Positions 18,975-27,328 of a DNA stretch of 64,000 nt are shown one piece after another; the first letter of the stretch is position 1, and the number at the start of each line of letters is the position of its first letter. The DNA lies in NCBI GenBank assembly GCA_945868475.1, contig CAMBLM010000001.1, positions 124,001 through 188,000 on the forward strand. Reading direction: 5' to 3'. The notes under the pieces were generated by a model. That model made no database searches. It was given only the letters and a program-made list of their open reading frames with translations, and had not been told where the DNA came from. The DNA is from an uncultured Ruminococcus sp. Its GTDB lineage: Bacteria > Bacillota > Clostridia > Oscillospirales > Ruminococcaceae. A program made the position numbers and the translations under genes.

Positions 18975-19985
18975 TTATTTTGTGAAAAATCTCTGCGAAA
19001 CAGTGTAGCTTTCCTTTGGTTCAAGCTCAAAGTAACCCGTCTTTTCAAACGGCAGGTCAAGATTAGCCGCATTGACCTGCGCAGTCATAGGCTCGGGGCA
19101 GAAGTAACCCTTGAAACCTTCGTGATTCCATACGATCCAGAACTTGTATTCATCATCAACTTCGTAGCAAATGCGCTTGCCGCTTGCCTTGTCCGTCATT
19201 ACACAGCCGTAGAAATCCTCACCGTCAAGCTTTATCGTGCCTGCGGTGTACATATCATTGCAGATGTCCGTGAGAACAGGGCATTTTGTGCCGTTCACAT
19301 ATTCAAGGTCATAATCTGTGAGCGCAAGCTGTCTGCCATTTGGCAGCCAACGCTTCTTGTTGAACTGAAGCTTCTTTACAGCAGGAACTTGGAGCGTGAT
19401 GTCCTCCTGCTTTGCACCGTCAACGAACGGAGCGTTGATGGTCGTGTGCGTTGCAATGGAAATTGGCATCATGACCTTGGAGCAGTTTTTAAGCGTAACA
19501 GTGTGCGTGAGTCCCTTTGCCGAAAGGTCGATAGTGATCTCAGCCGTGAACTTTACAGGGAAGCAGTTGAAGAAATAATCGCTCTCATCATATTTGTATG
19601 TTGTAGTAACGAATGCGTGATTTGCGTCAGCACCCATTTCCTTTACCTTGTGAGCGCGCTTGTGAAGAAAGCCGTGGAGATGATTTTTGAAGCGTGTTTC
19701 ATTCTCGGGGAGATAATAAACGTTGTCCGAAGTGCGGAGAACACCCCTGTCGTGACGGTTCGGGAGATAAAGCGTAGGGAGTCCCCAGATCTCGGGCGAC
19801 TGCATAAATTCAGCAATGGTCATATCGTCCGAATAGCGGAAAATTTCCATTCCCTTGTCCTCATCACGGAAACGCATAACGTTTGAACCGAGCGAAGGCA
19901 TAACGAAAGCATGATAACCGCCGAACCAAAGCTCAACAGCGTCAACACCTTTGAATTTAGTCATTTCAGCACTGCTTTTTGACAT
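18975..19985 (-). CDS. Aldose 1-epimerase-like protein
   Basis: A 336-residue galactose-mutarotase-fold protein. A histidine within FKNHLHGFLHKRAH matches the family's substrate-binding His, THTTINAPF could supply the second, and CPEPMTAQVNAAN holds the likely catalytic Glu. The family interconverts alpha and beta sugar anomers or recognises phosphorylated sugars; the sugar here is not known. The N-terminus (SLGSNVMRF) replaces the usual GA.L motif. The start at 19985 has an AAAGGAATGATATAA leader. It stands alone, convergent with the DUF4832 gene. Confidence 0.8.
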   Translation of the reverse strand: MSKSSAEMTKFKGVDAVELWFGGYHAFVMPSLGSNVMRFRDEDKGMEIFRYSDDMTIAEFMQSPEIWGLPTLYLPNRHDRGVLRTSDNVYYLPENETRFKNHLHGFLHKRAHKVKEMGADANHAFVTTTYKYDESDYFFNCFPVKFTAEITIDLSAKGLTHTVTLKNCSKVMMPISIATHTTINAPFVDGAKQEDITLQVPAVKKLQFNKKRWLPNGRQLALTDYDLEYVNGTKCPVLTDICNDMYTAGTIKLDGEDFYGCVMTDKASGKRICYEVDDEYKFWIVWNHEGFKGYFCPEPMTAQVNAANLDLPFEKTGYFELEPKESYTVSQRFFTK

Positions 19986-20060
19986 TTATATCATTCCTTT
20001 ATAAAAATATTTTTATTGAACAAGCATATTTTCACTGCAAATATATTGTGAACCGTCGGA

Positions 20061-20672
20061 TCAACTTTCATATTCGCGCACACGGAGCGGTATGCCAATG
20101 CTCATCGCAAGCGCCTTTGCACGGCTTATGTCCTCGGGAGGGATAACGTCAACGACCGTGAAAACCACCTGCGGAAGATACGACTTGCAGTCAGCCGCAA
20201 ACGAAAGCATCGCATCGAAAGCGTCGTCCCATTTAGGACGGGTGACTTCGTTGTATTTTTCCTTGCAGTAGGAGTTGAGCGAAATGGAAACAATGTCCAC
20301 AGCACCCTGCAAAAGCTTTGCCGTAGGAACACCGTGTATCTTGTCGCCGAGTCCGTTCGTGTTAAGACGAACAGTCACGTCACCGTAATTCGCCTTGACG
20401 AATTCGCCGACCGCGATCACCTCGTTCACCCTCTCCATAGGCTCGCCGTAGCCGCAGAAAACAACTTCCTTGTACTTCGACATATCGACCTTTGCAAAAG
20501 CCGCCTTTACCTCGTCCAAAGAGGGTTCGTGTTCGAGCCATAAGCTGTCGCTGCCGTAAGCTCCGTCACCGTTGTGACGAATACAGAACGTGCAGTTGCA
20601 CGGGCATTTGTTTGTAAGATTGATGTAGAGCTTTCCGCCTACATCATAAAGTATAGTCATTCTTTTTTTCAT
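20061..20672 (-). CDS. TatD-linked-type radical SAM protein
   Basis: A 203-residue small radical SAM protein. The cluster motif CxxxCxxC is at residues 23, 27 and 30 (NKCPCNCTFC). The Gly-rich SAM contact is CGYGEPMER and later strands include RLNTNGLGD. Its size and start (YINLTNKCPC) match the TatD-associated radical SAM family, whose substrate is unknown. No tatD gene is adjacent here. It is the last gene of a four-gene minus-strand run (sirtuin, lipoprotein, nadC, this), 19 bp after nadC. Confidence 0.85.
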   Translation of the reverse strand: MKKRMTILYDVGGKLYINLTNKCPCNCTFCIRHNGDGAYGSDSLWLEHEPSLDEVKAAFAKVDMSKYKEVVFCGYGEPMERVNEVIAVGEFVKANYGDVTVRLNTNGLGDKIHGVPTAKLLQGAVDIVSISLNSYCKEKYNEVTRPKWDDAFDAMLSFAADCKSYLPQVVFTVVDVIPPEDISRAKALAMSIGIPLRVREYES

Positions 20673-20691
20673 TTTAAAAGCCTTATTTCAA

Positions 20692-21534
20692 TTATTTTTT
20701 ATCAATTTTGAGCGAAATGTCGAACGCCTTTACCGAGTGTGTGAGCGCACCGACAGATACAATGTCAACACCCGTAGCTGCAACCTCAGCCATGTTGTCG
20801 AGCGTAACATTTCCCGAAGCTTCAAGTACAGCCTTGCCGTCTGCAATTTCAACGCACTTCTTCATCTGCTCGCAGGTCATATTGTCGAGCATGATAACAT
20901 CTGCATTGCAGGAAAGAGCCTCGCGAAGCTCTTCTTCGTTTCGTACCTCAACTTCAATTTTTATCATGTGACCCATCTTGCTGCGGAGTGCCTCAACAGC
21001 CTTTGTGATGCTGCCGTAAGCGTCAATGTGATTGTCCTTGAGCATCGCACCGTCAGAGAGATTGTAGCGGTGATTCTTGCCGCCGCCGACAGTTACAGCG
21101 TACTTTTCGATTGCACGAAGTCCGGGGAGTGTTTTTCTCGTTTCGGTAACGTGCGCACGGGTACCCTTGCAGCATTCTGCGTATTTCGCAGTTTCGGTAG
21201 CGATCCCCGACATGTGCTGCAAAATGTTGAGCGAAGTCCTCTCGGCTTTGAGTATAGCCTTTGTCTTGCCTGTCACAACAGCGATAACATCGCCCTTTTC
21301 GACCTTGCCGCCGTCCTTGATGTTGATCTGCACCTGAATGTCCTTGTCAAGCATCTCAAATACACGGACAGCAATGTCGATGCCGCAGAGGATACCGCTT
21401 GCCTTTGCAACAAAACGTGCGGTCGAAACATCATCATCGTCAAGAAGATAGTCGGTTGCAGCGTCAACATAGTTGATATCCTCACGCAGCGCACGTTCGA
21501 TTATCTCATCTGTAATAAACTGTGGTAAATTCAT
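20692..21534 (-). CDS. nadC: Nicotinate-nucleotide pyrophosphorylase (carboxylating)
   Basis: NadC (quinolinate phosphoribosyltransferase), 280 residues. It joins quinolinate and PRPP to give nicotinate mononucleotide and CO2. Family marks are LNILQHMSGIAT, TRKTLPGLRAIEKYAV, GGGKNHRYNLSDGAMLKDNH, KIEVEVRNEEEL and ADVIMLDNM. The partner gene nadA lies 33 kb away at 54215-55126 and nadB is not in the window, so the pathway genes are scattered. It has a GGAG-type site ahead of the ATG and lies 17 bp after the small lipoprotein gene. Confidence 0.97.
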   Translation of the reverse strand: MNLPQFITDEIIERALREDINYVDAATDYLLDDDDVSTARFVAKASGILCGIDIAVRVFEMLDKDIQVQINIKDGGKVEKGDVIAVVTGKTKAILKAERTSLNILQHMSGIATETAKYAECCKGTRAHVTETRKTLPGLRAIEKYAVTVGGGKNHRYNLSDGAMLKDNHIDAYGSITKAVEALRSKMGHMIKIEVEVRNEEELREALSCNADVIMLDNMTCEQMKKCVEIADGKAVLEASGNVTLDNMAEVAATGVDIVSVGALTHSVKAFDISLKIDKK

Positions 21535-21551
21535 TTTATATAAACTCCTTT

Positions 21552-21815
21552 TTAGTTATATCCAAGCGTAGGGTCGCCCTCGACCGATACGGGATTATTT
21601 TCAACAACGCAGTTCGCCGTCCCCATCATTCGGGAGTACCGTTCTTCCTCCTCCTTGGTTCGGGAAACGCTTGAAGTGGTTTCCTCTGTTTCTTCTGTCA
21701 AGGACGTTTCCTCGGAAGCAAGTACGGTCTGTGACTGCTCAGCGTCAGCCGCGTCCGTTCCGCAGGCGGTGAGAAGCAAAGCCGAAAGCATTATAGCCGC
21801 CGTAAATTTTTTCAT
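21552..21815 (-). CDS. Small lipoprotein
   Basis: An 87-residue lipoprotein. It begins MKKFTAAIMLSALLLTACG with lipobox LTAC, followed by an acidic Ser/Thr/Glu-rich linker (LTEETEETTSSVS) and a short C-terminal region. The start at 21815 is chosen because AAAGGGG lies upstream and a signal peptide begins there; a longer frame overlaps the sirtuin gene. No domain is recognised. It sits between the sirtuin gene and nadC and is probably cotranscribed. The same style of linker occurs in the lipoproteins at 49499 and 1-1422. Confidence 0.75.
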   Translation of the reverse strand: MKKFTAAIMLSALLLTACGTDAADAEQSQTVLASEETSLTEETEETTSSVSRTKEEEERYSRMMGTANCVVENNPVSVEGDPTLGYN

Positions 21816-21852
21816 AATTATCCCCTTTAAAATGTCATCAAAGTTCATCAGC

Positions 21853-22581
21853 TTAAAGTTCGTCAACAACGCTGAAAGCCTTGCAAATGCTGTCCTGAAT
21901 AAGCAGATCGGCAGCACTGTCCTTCGGCGTAGGCGTCTTGTTTATGAGAACGAGCCTGTTTCCCTTGTAATAGTCGATAAGTCCGCTCGCAGGATATACC
22001 GTCAGCGAAGTTCCGCCGATGATAAGCATATCCGCTTCGGAAATAGCCTTTATAGCACCGTTCACCGTCGCCTGATTCAAGCCCTCCTCGTAAAGCACAA
22101 CATCAGGCTTTACCAGACCGCCGCACTTTAAGCATGGCGGAGGACCATCAACGCTTTTTATGTATTCCGCCGTGTGATTTGCCCCGCATCGCAGACAATA
22201 GTTGCGGTGGATAGAGCCGTGAAGCTCATAAACCACCTTGCTGCCTGCCGCATAGTGCAAGCCGTCAATGTTCTGCGTCACAACAGCCGTCAGCTTGCCC
22301 ATCTGTTCAAGCTTTGCGAGCGCATAGTGCGCAGAATTCGGCTTTGCATCAAGACAAAGCATCTTTTCACGGTAAAATTCGTAAAAATCCGCAAGATGAT
22401 TCACATAAAACGACCTGCTTAATATCGTTTCGGGCGGATATTTGTATTTTTGGTTGTAAAGACCGTCAACACTGCGGAAATCGGGGATACCGCTCTCGGT
22501 AGATACGCCCGCACCGCCGAAGAAAACTATCTTGTCAGCCTCGATTATCCATTGCTTGAACTGTTCCAGTTTTTCGTCCAT
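21853..22581 (-). CDS. cobB: Sirtuin-type NAD-dependent protein deacylase
   Basis: A 242-residue SIR2-family enzyme. It removes acyl groups from lysines using NAD and releases nicotinamide and O-acyl-ADP-ribose. Visible are GAGVSTESGIPDFRS near residues 23-37, TQNIDGLH, the catalytic His in ELHGS, and zinc-binding pairs CLRC and CLKC. The NAD site continues in GGTSLTVYPASGL and INKT. It is the first gene of a run that includes nadC, which links NAD use with NAD synthesis. A repeat element starts about 47 bp upstream. Confidence 0.96.
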   Translation of the reverse strand: MDEKLEQFKQWIIEADKIVFFGGAGVSTESGIPDFRSVDGLYNQKYKYPPETILSRSFYVNHLADFYEFYREKMLCLDAKPNSAHYALAKLEQMGKLTAVVTQNIDGLHYAAGSKVVYELHGSIHRNYCLRCGANHTAEYIKSVDGPPPCLKCGGLVKPDVVLYEEGLNQATVNGAIKAISEADMLIIGGTSLTVYPASGLIDYYKGNRLVLINKTPTPKDSAADLLIQDSICKAFSVVDEL

Positions 22582-22627
22582 AGAGTCCTCTTTTCATACT
22601 TGAATCGTATAAAGACAGGGGATAATT

Positions 22628-22843
22628 AATTCGGAATTCGGAATTCGGAATTCCGAATTATTTATCTTTTCCGCATTTATTGTTTAAACTGTATGGGACG
22701 GGTTTAAGTCCCGTTTATCTGCAAACTATTTAGTCTGTGGTCGGATATAGAAACCAACCTTACGATGAAAAATTCAGACGCAAACAACACAAAACATTCG
22801 CTGTAAAAATTAATTCCGAATTCCGAATTCATAATTCCGAATT
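22628..22843. repeat. Intergenic heptamer-armed element 5 (G class); encodes the folA tail
   Basis: The left arm 22628-22652 holds three AATTCGG units and AATT; it is followed by CCGAATT, which could fold locally. The right arm 22812-22843 is the inverted array. A GGGACGGGTTTAAGTCCCG palindrome lies between, near 22694-22713. The right arm overlaps the last codons and stop of folA. Confidence 0.8.
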
Positions 22844-23326
22844 AATTTTCTTGTATGTGCAAAACCTGAATCTGATCCCATCGTGTTCGCGTTCGTCCGA
22901 ACATTCGGCAAGCTTCCATTCGGGCAGCACATCAAGATCGGGGAAGAAAACCTCTGCACCTGCATGAGCATCTATCTTCGTGATAAGCACCTTTTGACAG
23001 TAGGGGAGAAGCTGACGGTATATCTCACCGCCGCCGCATACAAAAACTTCGTCCTCACCCTCGGCAAGCCTGACTGCCTCCTCGACGCTGTGAACGACTT
23101 CAACACCCTCGGGAGCGAAGTTTTCATCGCGCGATAAAACAATGTTCCGTCTGTCCTTGAATGGCTTTCCGTTCGGCAAAGATTCAAGCGTCTTTCTGCC
23201 CATTATGACAGCATGGTGAAGCGTTGTGCTTCGGAAAAATTTCATATCCTCGGGAATGTGAAAAAGCAGGTCACCATTCTTGCCAATGCCGTAATCAGCG
23301 TCAGCGGCAACTATCGCAGTAATCAT
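22829..23326 (-). CDS. folA: Dihydrofolate reductase
   Basis: DHFR, 165 residues. It reduces dihydrofolate to tetrahydrofolate, needed to recycle the dihydrofolate made by ThyA just upstream. Family signs are VAADADYGIGKNGDLLFHIP with the acidic residue in IPEDMKFF, IMGRKTLESLP, and VFVCGGGEIYRQLLP. The final residues INSEL and the stop are written by the inverted heptamer arm of the downstream repeat, so the original C-terminus was replaced or extended. It follows thyA by 12 bp (operon). Confidence 0.96.
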   Translation of the reverse strand: MITAIVAADADYGIGKNGDLLFHIPEDMKFFRSTTLHHAVIMGRKTLESLPNGKPFKDRRNIVLSRDENFAPEGVEVVHSVEEAVRLAEGEDEVFVCGGGEIYRQLLPYCQKVLITKIDAHAGAEVFFPDLDVLPEWKLAECSDEREHDGIRFRFCTYKKINSEL

Positions 23327-23338
23327 CTTTGCGCCCCC

Positions 23339-24169
23339 TTATATCGCAACTTCGATCTTGAAGTCACCATCGTGATATCTGTAACCCTCCAGCGAAAAAC
23401 TGTCGGGCGTGAATTTGTAAAAGTCATCGATGCTCTTGTCAATGACGAATTTCGGAGCATCGTAAGGCTCGTTTTTGATAATTTCCTTTATGATAGGAAC
23501 GTGCCTGTCGTAAATGTGAGCGTTAGCAATAACGTGAACAAACTCGCCGACTTCCAAGCCGCATACCTGTGCAAACATATGAACAAGCACAGCATATTGG
23601 CAAACGTTCCAGTTGTTCGCCGTGAGCATATCCTGCGAACGCTGATTGAGCAGAGCATTGAGCTTTCCGCCCGAAACGTTGAACGTCATGCTGTAAGCAC
23701 AAGGATAAAGTCCCATTTCCGAAAGATCGTGATGATTGTAAAGATTCGTGATAATGCGCCTGCTTGACGGGTTGTGCTTCAAATCGTAAAGTACACGGTC
23801 AACCTGATCGAAATCACCCTCGGGGTAGTGATGCTTCACCCCAAGCTGGTAACCGTAAGCCTTGCCGATAGAACCGTTTTCATCAGCCCAGCTGTCCCAG
23901 ATGTGTGCATCAAGATCGGCAATGTTGTTCGACTTTTTCTGCCATATCCAAAGCAGTTCCTTGACCGCCGTTTTGAGAAAAGTGCGGCGTAAAGTGATGA
24001 TAGGGAACTCCTTTGAAAGATCGTAGCGGTTCACAACGCAGAAACGGCTTATCGTGTGCGCAGGAGTGCCGTCTGCCCACTTAGGGCGAACGTCTGTATC
24101 CGTGTCCCACGTTCCGTTTTCGAGTATATCCCTGACATTATCAATAAAAGTTTGATCTGCAAAACTCAT
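23339..24169 (-). CDS. thyA: Thymidylate synthase (ThyA type)
   Basis: ThyA, 276 residues, converting dUMP to dTMP with methylene-tetrahydrofolate. The start of the fold is visible in DTDVRPKWADGTPAHT and FPIITLRRTFLKTAVKELLW. The catalytic cysteine is in GLYPCAYSMTF, and the dUMP-binding stretch is QRSQDMLTANNWNVCQYA with HIYDRHVP later. The PCAYS context is the shorter Bacillus-like variant of the usual PPCH. It has its own promoter and is cotranscribed with folA. Confidence 0.96.
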   Translation of the reverse strand: MSFADQTFIDNVRDILENGTWDTDTDVRPKWADGTPAHTISRFCVVNRYDLSKEFPIITLRRTFLKTAVKELLWIWQKKSNNIADLDAHIWDSWADENGSIGKAYGYQLGVKHHYPEGDFDQVDRVLYDLKHNPSSRRIITNLYNHHDLSEMGLYPCAYSMTFNVSGGKLNALLNQRSQDMLTANNWNVCQYAVLVHMFAQVCGLEVGEFVHVIANAHIYDRHVPIIKEIIKNEPYDAPKFVIDKSIDDFYKFTPDSFSLEGYRYHDGDFKIEVAI

Positions 24170-24206
24170 TTTGTAATAATTCCTTCAATAAAAATACTTA
24201 TAAATA

Positions 24207-24235
24207 ATTATAACACGCCACAGCATAAAAATCAA
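24207..24235 (-). promoter_or_regulatory. Promoter of thyA-folA
   Basis: On the minus strand TTGATT and TATAAT are 17 bp apart; the -10 ends 38 bp upstream of the thyA start. Confidence 0.7.
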
Positions 24236-24255
24236 TAGCAAAGGAAAATTAATTT

Positions 24256-24528
24256 AATGTGTAATTCGTAATGCGTAATTAGAGCAAAGCTGACATTTAT
24301 CAGGTGATGCGAAGCAAAATAACCGGTCAAGCTGAACACAGCTTTCGCGATGCTGAAAAAGTGTTATGAATTCAAATAATTAAGCATTTAAAATTAATTT
24401 CAAATTATAAAAACGTCTACTACGAAAAATGCCTAAAATACAAGGTTTGTAACGGGCGGATATGGAATCCGCCCCTATGGTTTTAATTACAAACTAACGT
24501 AATATAAATAATTACGCATTACGCATTA
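24256..24528. repeat. Intergenic heptamer-armed element 6 (T class)
   Basis: The left arm 24256-24280 is AATGTGT, AATTCGT, AATGCGT, AATT. The right arm 24510-24528 is AATTACGCATTACGCATTA, so both arms are of the T class and pair. Inside are GATGCGAAGCAAAATAACCG at 24305-24324, shared with 55182 onward, and GGGCGGAT/ATCCGCCC at 24454-24474. The stop codon of the RepA-like gene overlaps the right arm. Confidence 0.8.
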
Positions 24529-25380
24529 TAAAGTCCTCCACCCAACTTCGTTCCTGCTCATGACCGTAAAAGTCGAACCGTAAAGCGCAGTTGCAATGTA
24601 CGCGTCAATGCGCCGAATGTCCGATTCCGTCTGCGAAAGAGCATCGAGTACCATGCAAATGTTTTCCGATGTGAGCTTGCGGAAACGCTCCGCCGCAGTT
24701 ACAGCAGGAACGACTTTGCCCTCAAAAGTTACCCTCCTGCGCATAGCTATCACCTCTGCAATGATGTCCCGAATCTCCTCCAAAGAGCCTGCCGAAAGCG
24801 GATACCGTTCTTTCAGCATGTCAAGCTCCAGAACCCCGTCCAAATTCTCTTTTAAATTTGTGCTGTCTGAAATTTCCATCACATCATTCACGCCCGTCTG
24901 ATTCGGATAGGTCTTGATATCTTCAAGCTGATTATTTTCGTTCTGATTATGATAATTCTTGATAGAAGCCGCTTTGCCGTCAGTCTGAACCTCGCTTTTG
25001 CCTGTACTTGAAGCCGCTTTTTCCGCCGACTGAATACCGTCACTCGCAGCATCAAAAGAACTGTCCTCACGCCCCGATATCTCATTCACATATATCAGAG
25101 TCGGACGCGCAAGATACTGCTTTTTCTGCTCGATCAGACCTGCCGCTTCAAGTTCCGAGTAAATACGCGCCGCCTTGTCCTTGCCGAAGCCAAGCACCCG
25201 ACACGCTTCATCTCGTGTGAAAATTATGTAGACCCTGCCGCGCCCGTCACACCAACCGTTCATCTCGGAAAGTTTTGTTCGGTCAAGCATGAGTGCATAT
25301 AAAAGCTTGCCGTCACTCGATATGCCGCTGTATTTTTCGGAAAAAATACCCTGCGGAAGCTTGTAAAACTGTCCCTCCAT
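24526..25380 (-). CDS. Plasmid-type replication initiator (RepA_N family)
   Basis: A 284-residue protein. Residues 1-110 match the RepA N-terminal winged-helix domain: YKLPQGIFSEKYSGISSDGK, LLYALMLDRTKLSEMNGWCD, VYIIFTRDEACRVLGFGKDK, ARIYSELEAAGLIEQKKQ. A variable Ser/Ala/Gln-rich middle follows (about 110-190), then a C-terminal helical part. RepA_N proteins start replication of Firmicutes plasmids and some integrative elements. No relaxase, integrase or partition gene is nearby, so this may be a chromosomal remnant or a domesticated DNA-binding protein. The stop codon lies in a repeat arm. Confidence 0.82.
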   Translation of the reverse strand: MEGQFYKLPQGIFSEKYSGISSDGKLLYALMLDRTKLSEMNGWCDGRGRVYIIFTRDEACRVLGFGKDKAARIYSELEAAGLIEQKKQYLARPTLIYVNEISGREDSSFDAASDGIQSAEKAASSTGKSEVQTDGKAASIKNYHNQNENNQLEDIKTYPNQTGVNDVMEISDSTNLKENLDGVLELDMLKERYPLSAGSLEEIRDIIAEVIAMRRRVTFEGKVVPAVTAAERFRKLTSENICMVLDALSQTESDIRRIDAYIATALYGSTFTVMSRNEVGWRTL

Positions 25381-25502
25381 TTTATTACCCCTTTTACATT
25401 TTTTTCTTAATTTTACTACGCATGAGGACTAACATACAATCACATTTTTATTGTGCAATTTAAACAAGATCATTTATAAATGCCGTTGCGGAAAATCAAA
25501 CT

Positions 25503-25530
25503 CCGCAAAAATTACGCAAAAATTACGCAT
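25503..25530. repeat. Short tandem repeat upstream of the DUF4317 gene
   Basis: CGCAAAAATTA occurs twice in tandem, followed by CGCATTAAAA. It lies about 125 bp upstream of the RepA-like start and just before the DUF4317 promoter. It is reminiscent of iterons but has only two full copies. Confidence 0.4.
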
Positions 25531-25540
25531 TAAAAAACCG

Positions 25541-25569
25541 TTGACTTTTTGCGAGAAAAATTGTATAAT
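25541..25569 (+). promoter_or_regulatory. Promoter of the DUF4317 gene
   Basis: TTGACT at 25541-25546 and TATAAT at 25564-25569 with a 17-bp spacer. Confidence 0.8.
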
Positions 25570-25612
25570 TAAGCTGATAAAATTACACTATATAAGTAAA
25601 GGTGGTCAAAAA

Positions 25613-26755
25613 ATGAACAAAAAAGAGCTTGCCGAGATAAAGAAAAATTTCGGCGAACACAGCGGCTTCTTCACGCTCAACCGTGTGCTTACCGCTTACA
25701 TAGATACGCAGAAAAACGTCCGCTGTCAGACGAACGAGCTTTATTCCCTCACTCCCGAGGAGATCGGCGCAGTGCTTATGGAGTCGCTCTCAAAGGTGTT
25801 CAAAGGCAGCCTCGGCAAAGGTCTGCTCGAGTATCCTTTTCCGCGTGAGCAGTATGACGAGGGCGGTTCGCAGAGGATCTTGTGGGAAGCTGTAAAAACA
25901 AAGCTTGCCGATGAAACGGCTTGTGCCGCGCTTCTGGAAAAAATTATAAATAATCTTGCTTATGAGCCTGCATATACTATTATCATCGGACACTGCTCCT
26001 ACAGCATAATGTCGCGCGACAAGAACGATGACGACCTCGGTACGGCTGCCGACGAGTACAACTTCATCGTCTGCGCAGTCTGTCCTGCCGTTACAAACGA
26101 CGACGGACTTATGTTTGACGGCGACTCAAACTCTATCTCAAAGAAGTCAAACACCGAACTTGTCATTGCGCGTGAGCCTACAGACGGCTTCTTCTATCCT
26201 GTTTTCAGTGACAGGGCACCCGATGTCAACAGCGTTATGTACTTCACCAAAACACCGAGAAAACCTAATGTTTCGTTCGTCAATGACGTCCTCGGCTGCG
26301 AATTCCGAATGAGCGCAAACGGCGAAAAGAAAACGTTCCAGCAGGTCATGCACGATGTCTGCGGCGATGAACTCAATTACACCGTTATCACGCAGGTTAA
26401 CGAAAAGCTGCGCGAGTTCGTTCAGGAAGCCAAAAACGATACCGAGCTTCCCGTTATAGACGGAAACAAGCTTTACAATATCCTCTCCGATTCGGGCGTG
26501 AGCGATGAAAAGCTGGAGGGACTGAAAACCATCTTCGAGAACAAGGTCAGCGGCGGCGCACTCACCGCAACGAATCTCGTTGAGCCAAAAACGAAGCTCT
26601 CCACACCTGAGATAACCGTCAGCATCAGCAAAGACGCCACCGATAAGGTAAGAACGACCACGATGGACGGCAGACGCTGCCTTATCATCGATCTTGACGA
26701 TCCCGCAATTGAAATAAACGGCCTTGCAACACGCATAAAAGGCAACTCTATATAA
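25613..26755 (+). CDS. DUF4317 family protein
   Basis: A 380-residue soluble protein of the DUF4317 family, widespread in Clostridia and of unknown function. It begins MNKKELAEIKKNFGEHSGFF and has a middle region rich in acidic turns (GHCSYSIMSRDKNDDDLGTA). No signal peptide, membrane helix or catalytic motif stands out. The start at 25613 is chosen because AAAGGTGG lies upstream; the open frame extends back 54 codons through the promoter. Thioredoxin follows after 15 bp and is probably cotranscribed. Confidence 0.85.
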   Translation: MNKKELAEIKKNFGEHSGFFTLNRVLTAYIDTQKNVRCQTNELYSLTPEEIGAVLMESLSKVFKGSLGKGLLEYPFPREQYDEGGSQRILWEAVKTKLADETACAALLEKIINNLAYEPAYTIIIGHCSYSIMSRDKNDDDLGTAADEYNFIVCAVCPAVTNDDGLMFDGDSNSISKKSNTELVIAREPTDGFFYPVFSDRAPDVNSVMYFTKTPRKPNVSFVNDVLGCEFRMSANGEKKTFQQVMHDVCGDELNYTVITQVNEKLREFVQEAKNDTELPVIDGNKLYNILSDSGVSDEKLEGLKTIFENKVSGGALTATNLVEPKTKLSTPEITVSISKDATDKVRTTTMDGRRCLIIDLDDPAIEINGLATRIKGNSI

Positions 26756-26770
26756 AAAGGAATGATAAAT

Positions 26771-27079
26771 ATGGTAACAACAGTAACAGTTGAAAATTTT
26801 GAGCAGGAAGTTCTCAAATCGGATAAGCCTGTGCTTGTGGATTTCTGGGCATCATGGTGCGGACCTTGTATGATGATGTCACCGATAGTTGATGAGCTTT
26901 CCGAGGAAGAACCGGGCGTAAAATTCTGTAAAGTGAACGTTGACGAGGAAATGCCGCTCGCCGCAAAATTCGGCATCGAAAGTATTCCGTCACTTCTTCT
27001 CTTTGAGAACGGCAGATTCAAGGATCAGATCGTCGGCGCAGTTCCGAAATCTCAGCTGAAACAGTTCATCGGGAAGTAA
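26771..27079 (+). CDS. trxA: Thioredoxin
   Basis: A 102-residue thioredoxin with the classical WCGPC active site at residues 29-33, the cis-Pro segment IESIPSLLLF and the Asp of VDFWASW. It reduces protein disulfides using electrons from thioredoxin reductase, encoded at 51769-52704. The ATG at 26771 is preferred over the in-frame ATG at 26762 because AAAAGGA is then about 10 bp away. It lies 15 bp after the DUF4317 gene. It probably shares that promoter. Confidence 0.95.
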   Translation: MVTTVTVENFEQEVLKSDKPVLVDFWASWCGPCMMMSPIVDELSEEEPGVKFCKVNVDEEMPLAAKFGIESIPSLLLFENGRFKDQIVGAVPKSQLKQFIGK

Positions 27080-27084
27080 ATATT

Positions 27085-27328
27085 AATGCGTAACGCGTAA
27101 TTATTCTTGCTCCGCATATTTGTCACGAAAATGCAGAGCATCCGAATTTTCCGTAGGGGACGGGTTCTCCGTCCCGTATTGCAGACGTTATTAAACAAAT
27201 AAAAACCCTGCTTTCAAAGGATTTTTTTCGTCCTTTGAAAGCAGGGTTTTGTTGTTTAAGAAAATTTTTTTGTATGTCGAAAATCGTTTCTGCGCCATAA
27301 ATTCACGGAGTATAATAATTACGCATTA
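27085..27328. repeat. Intergenic heptamer-armed element 7 (T class)
   Basis: The left arm 27085-27102 is AATGCGT, AACGCGT, AATT. The right arm 27317-27328 is AATTACGCATTA. Between them are a GGGACGGGTTCTCCGTCCC palindrome (near 27156-27174) and a strong terminator. It sits between convergent genes; the right arm supplies the stop codon of the ABC ATPase gene. Confidence 0.75.
27202..27250. terminator. Perfect 20-bp bidirectional terminator
   Basis: A stem AAAACCCTGCTTTCAAAGGA / TCCTTTGAAAGCAGGGTTTT with a 9-nt loop, ending trxA (plus) and the importer operon (minus). Confidence 0.95.

Noticed and set aside
25503-25530. Plasmid origin with iterons
   Set aside because: Only two full repeats are present and no other replicon genes are seen; kept only as a weak repeat and as part of one finding.
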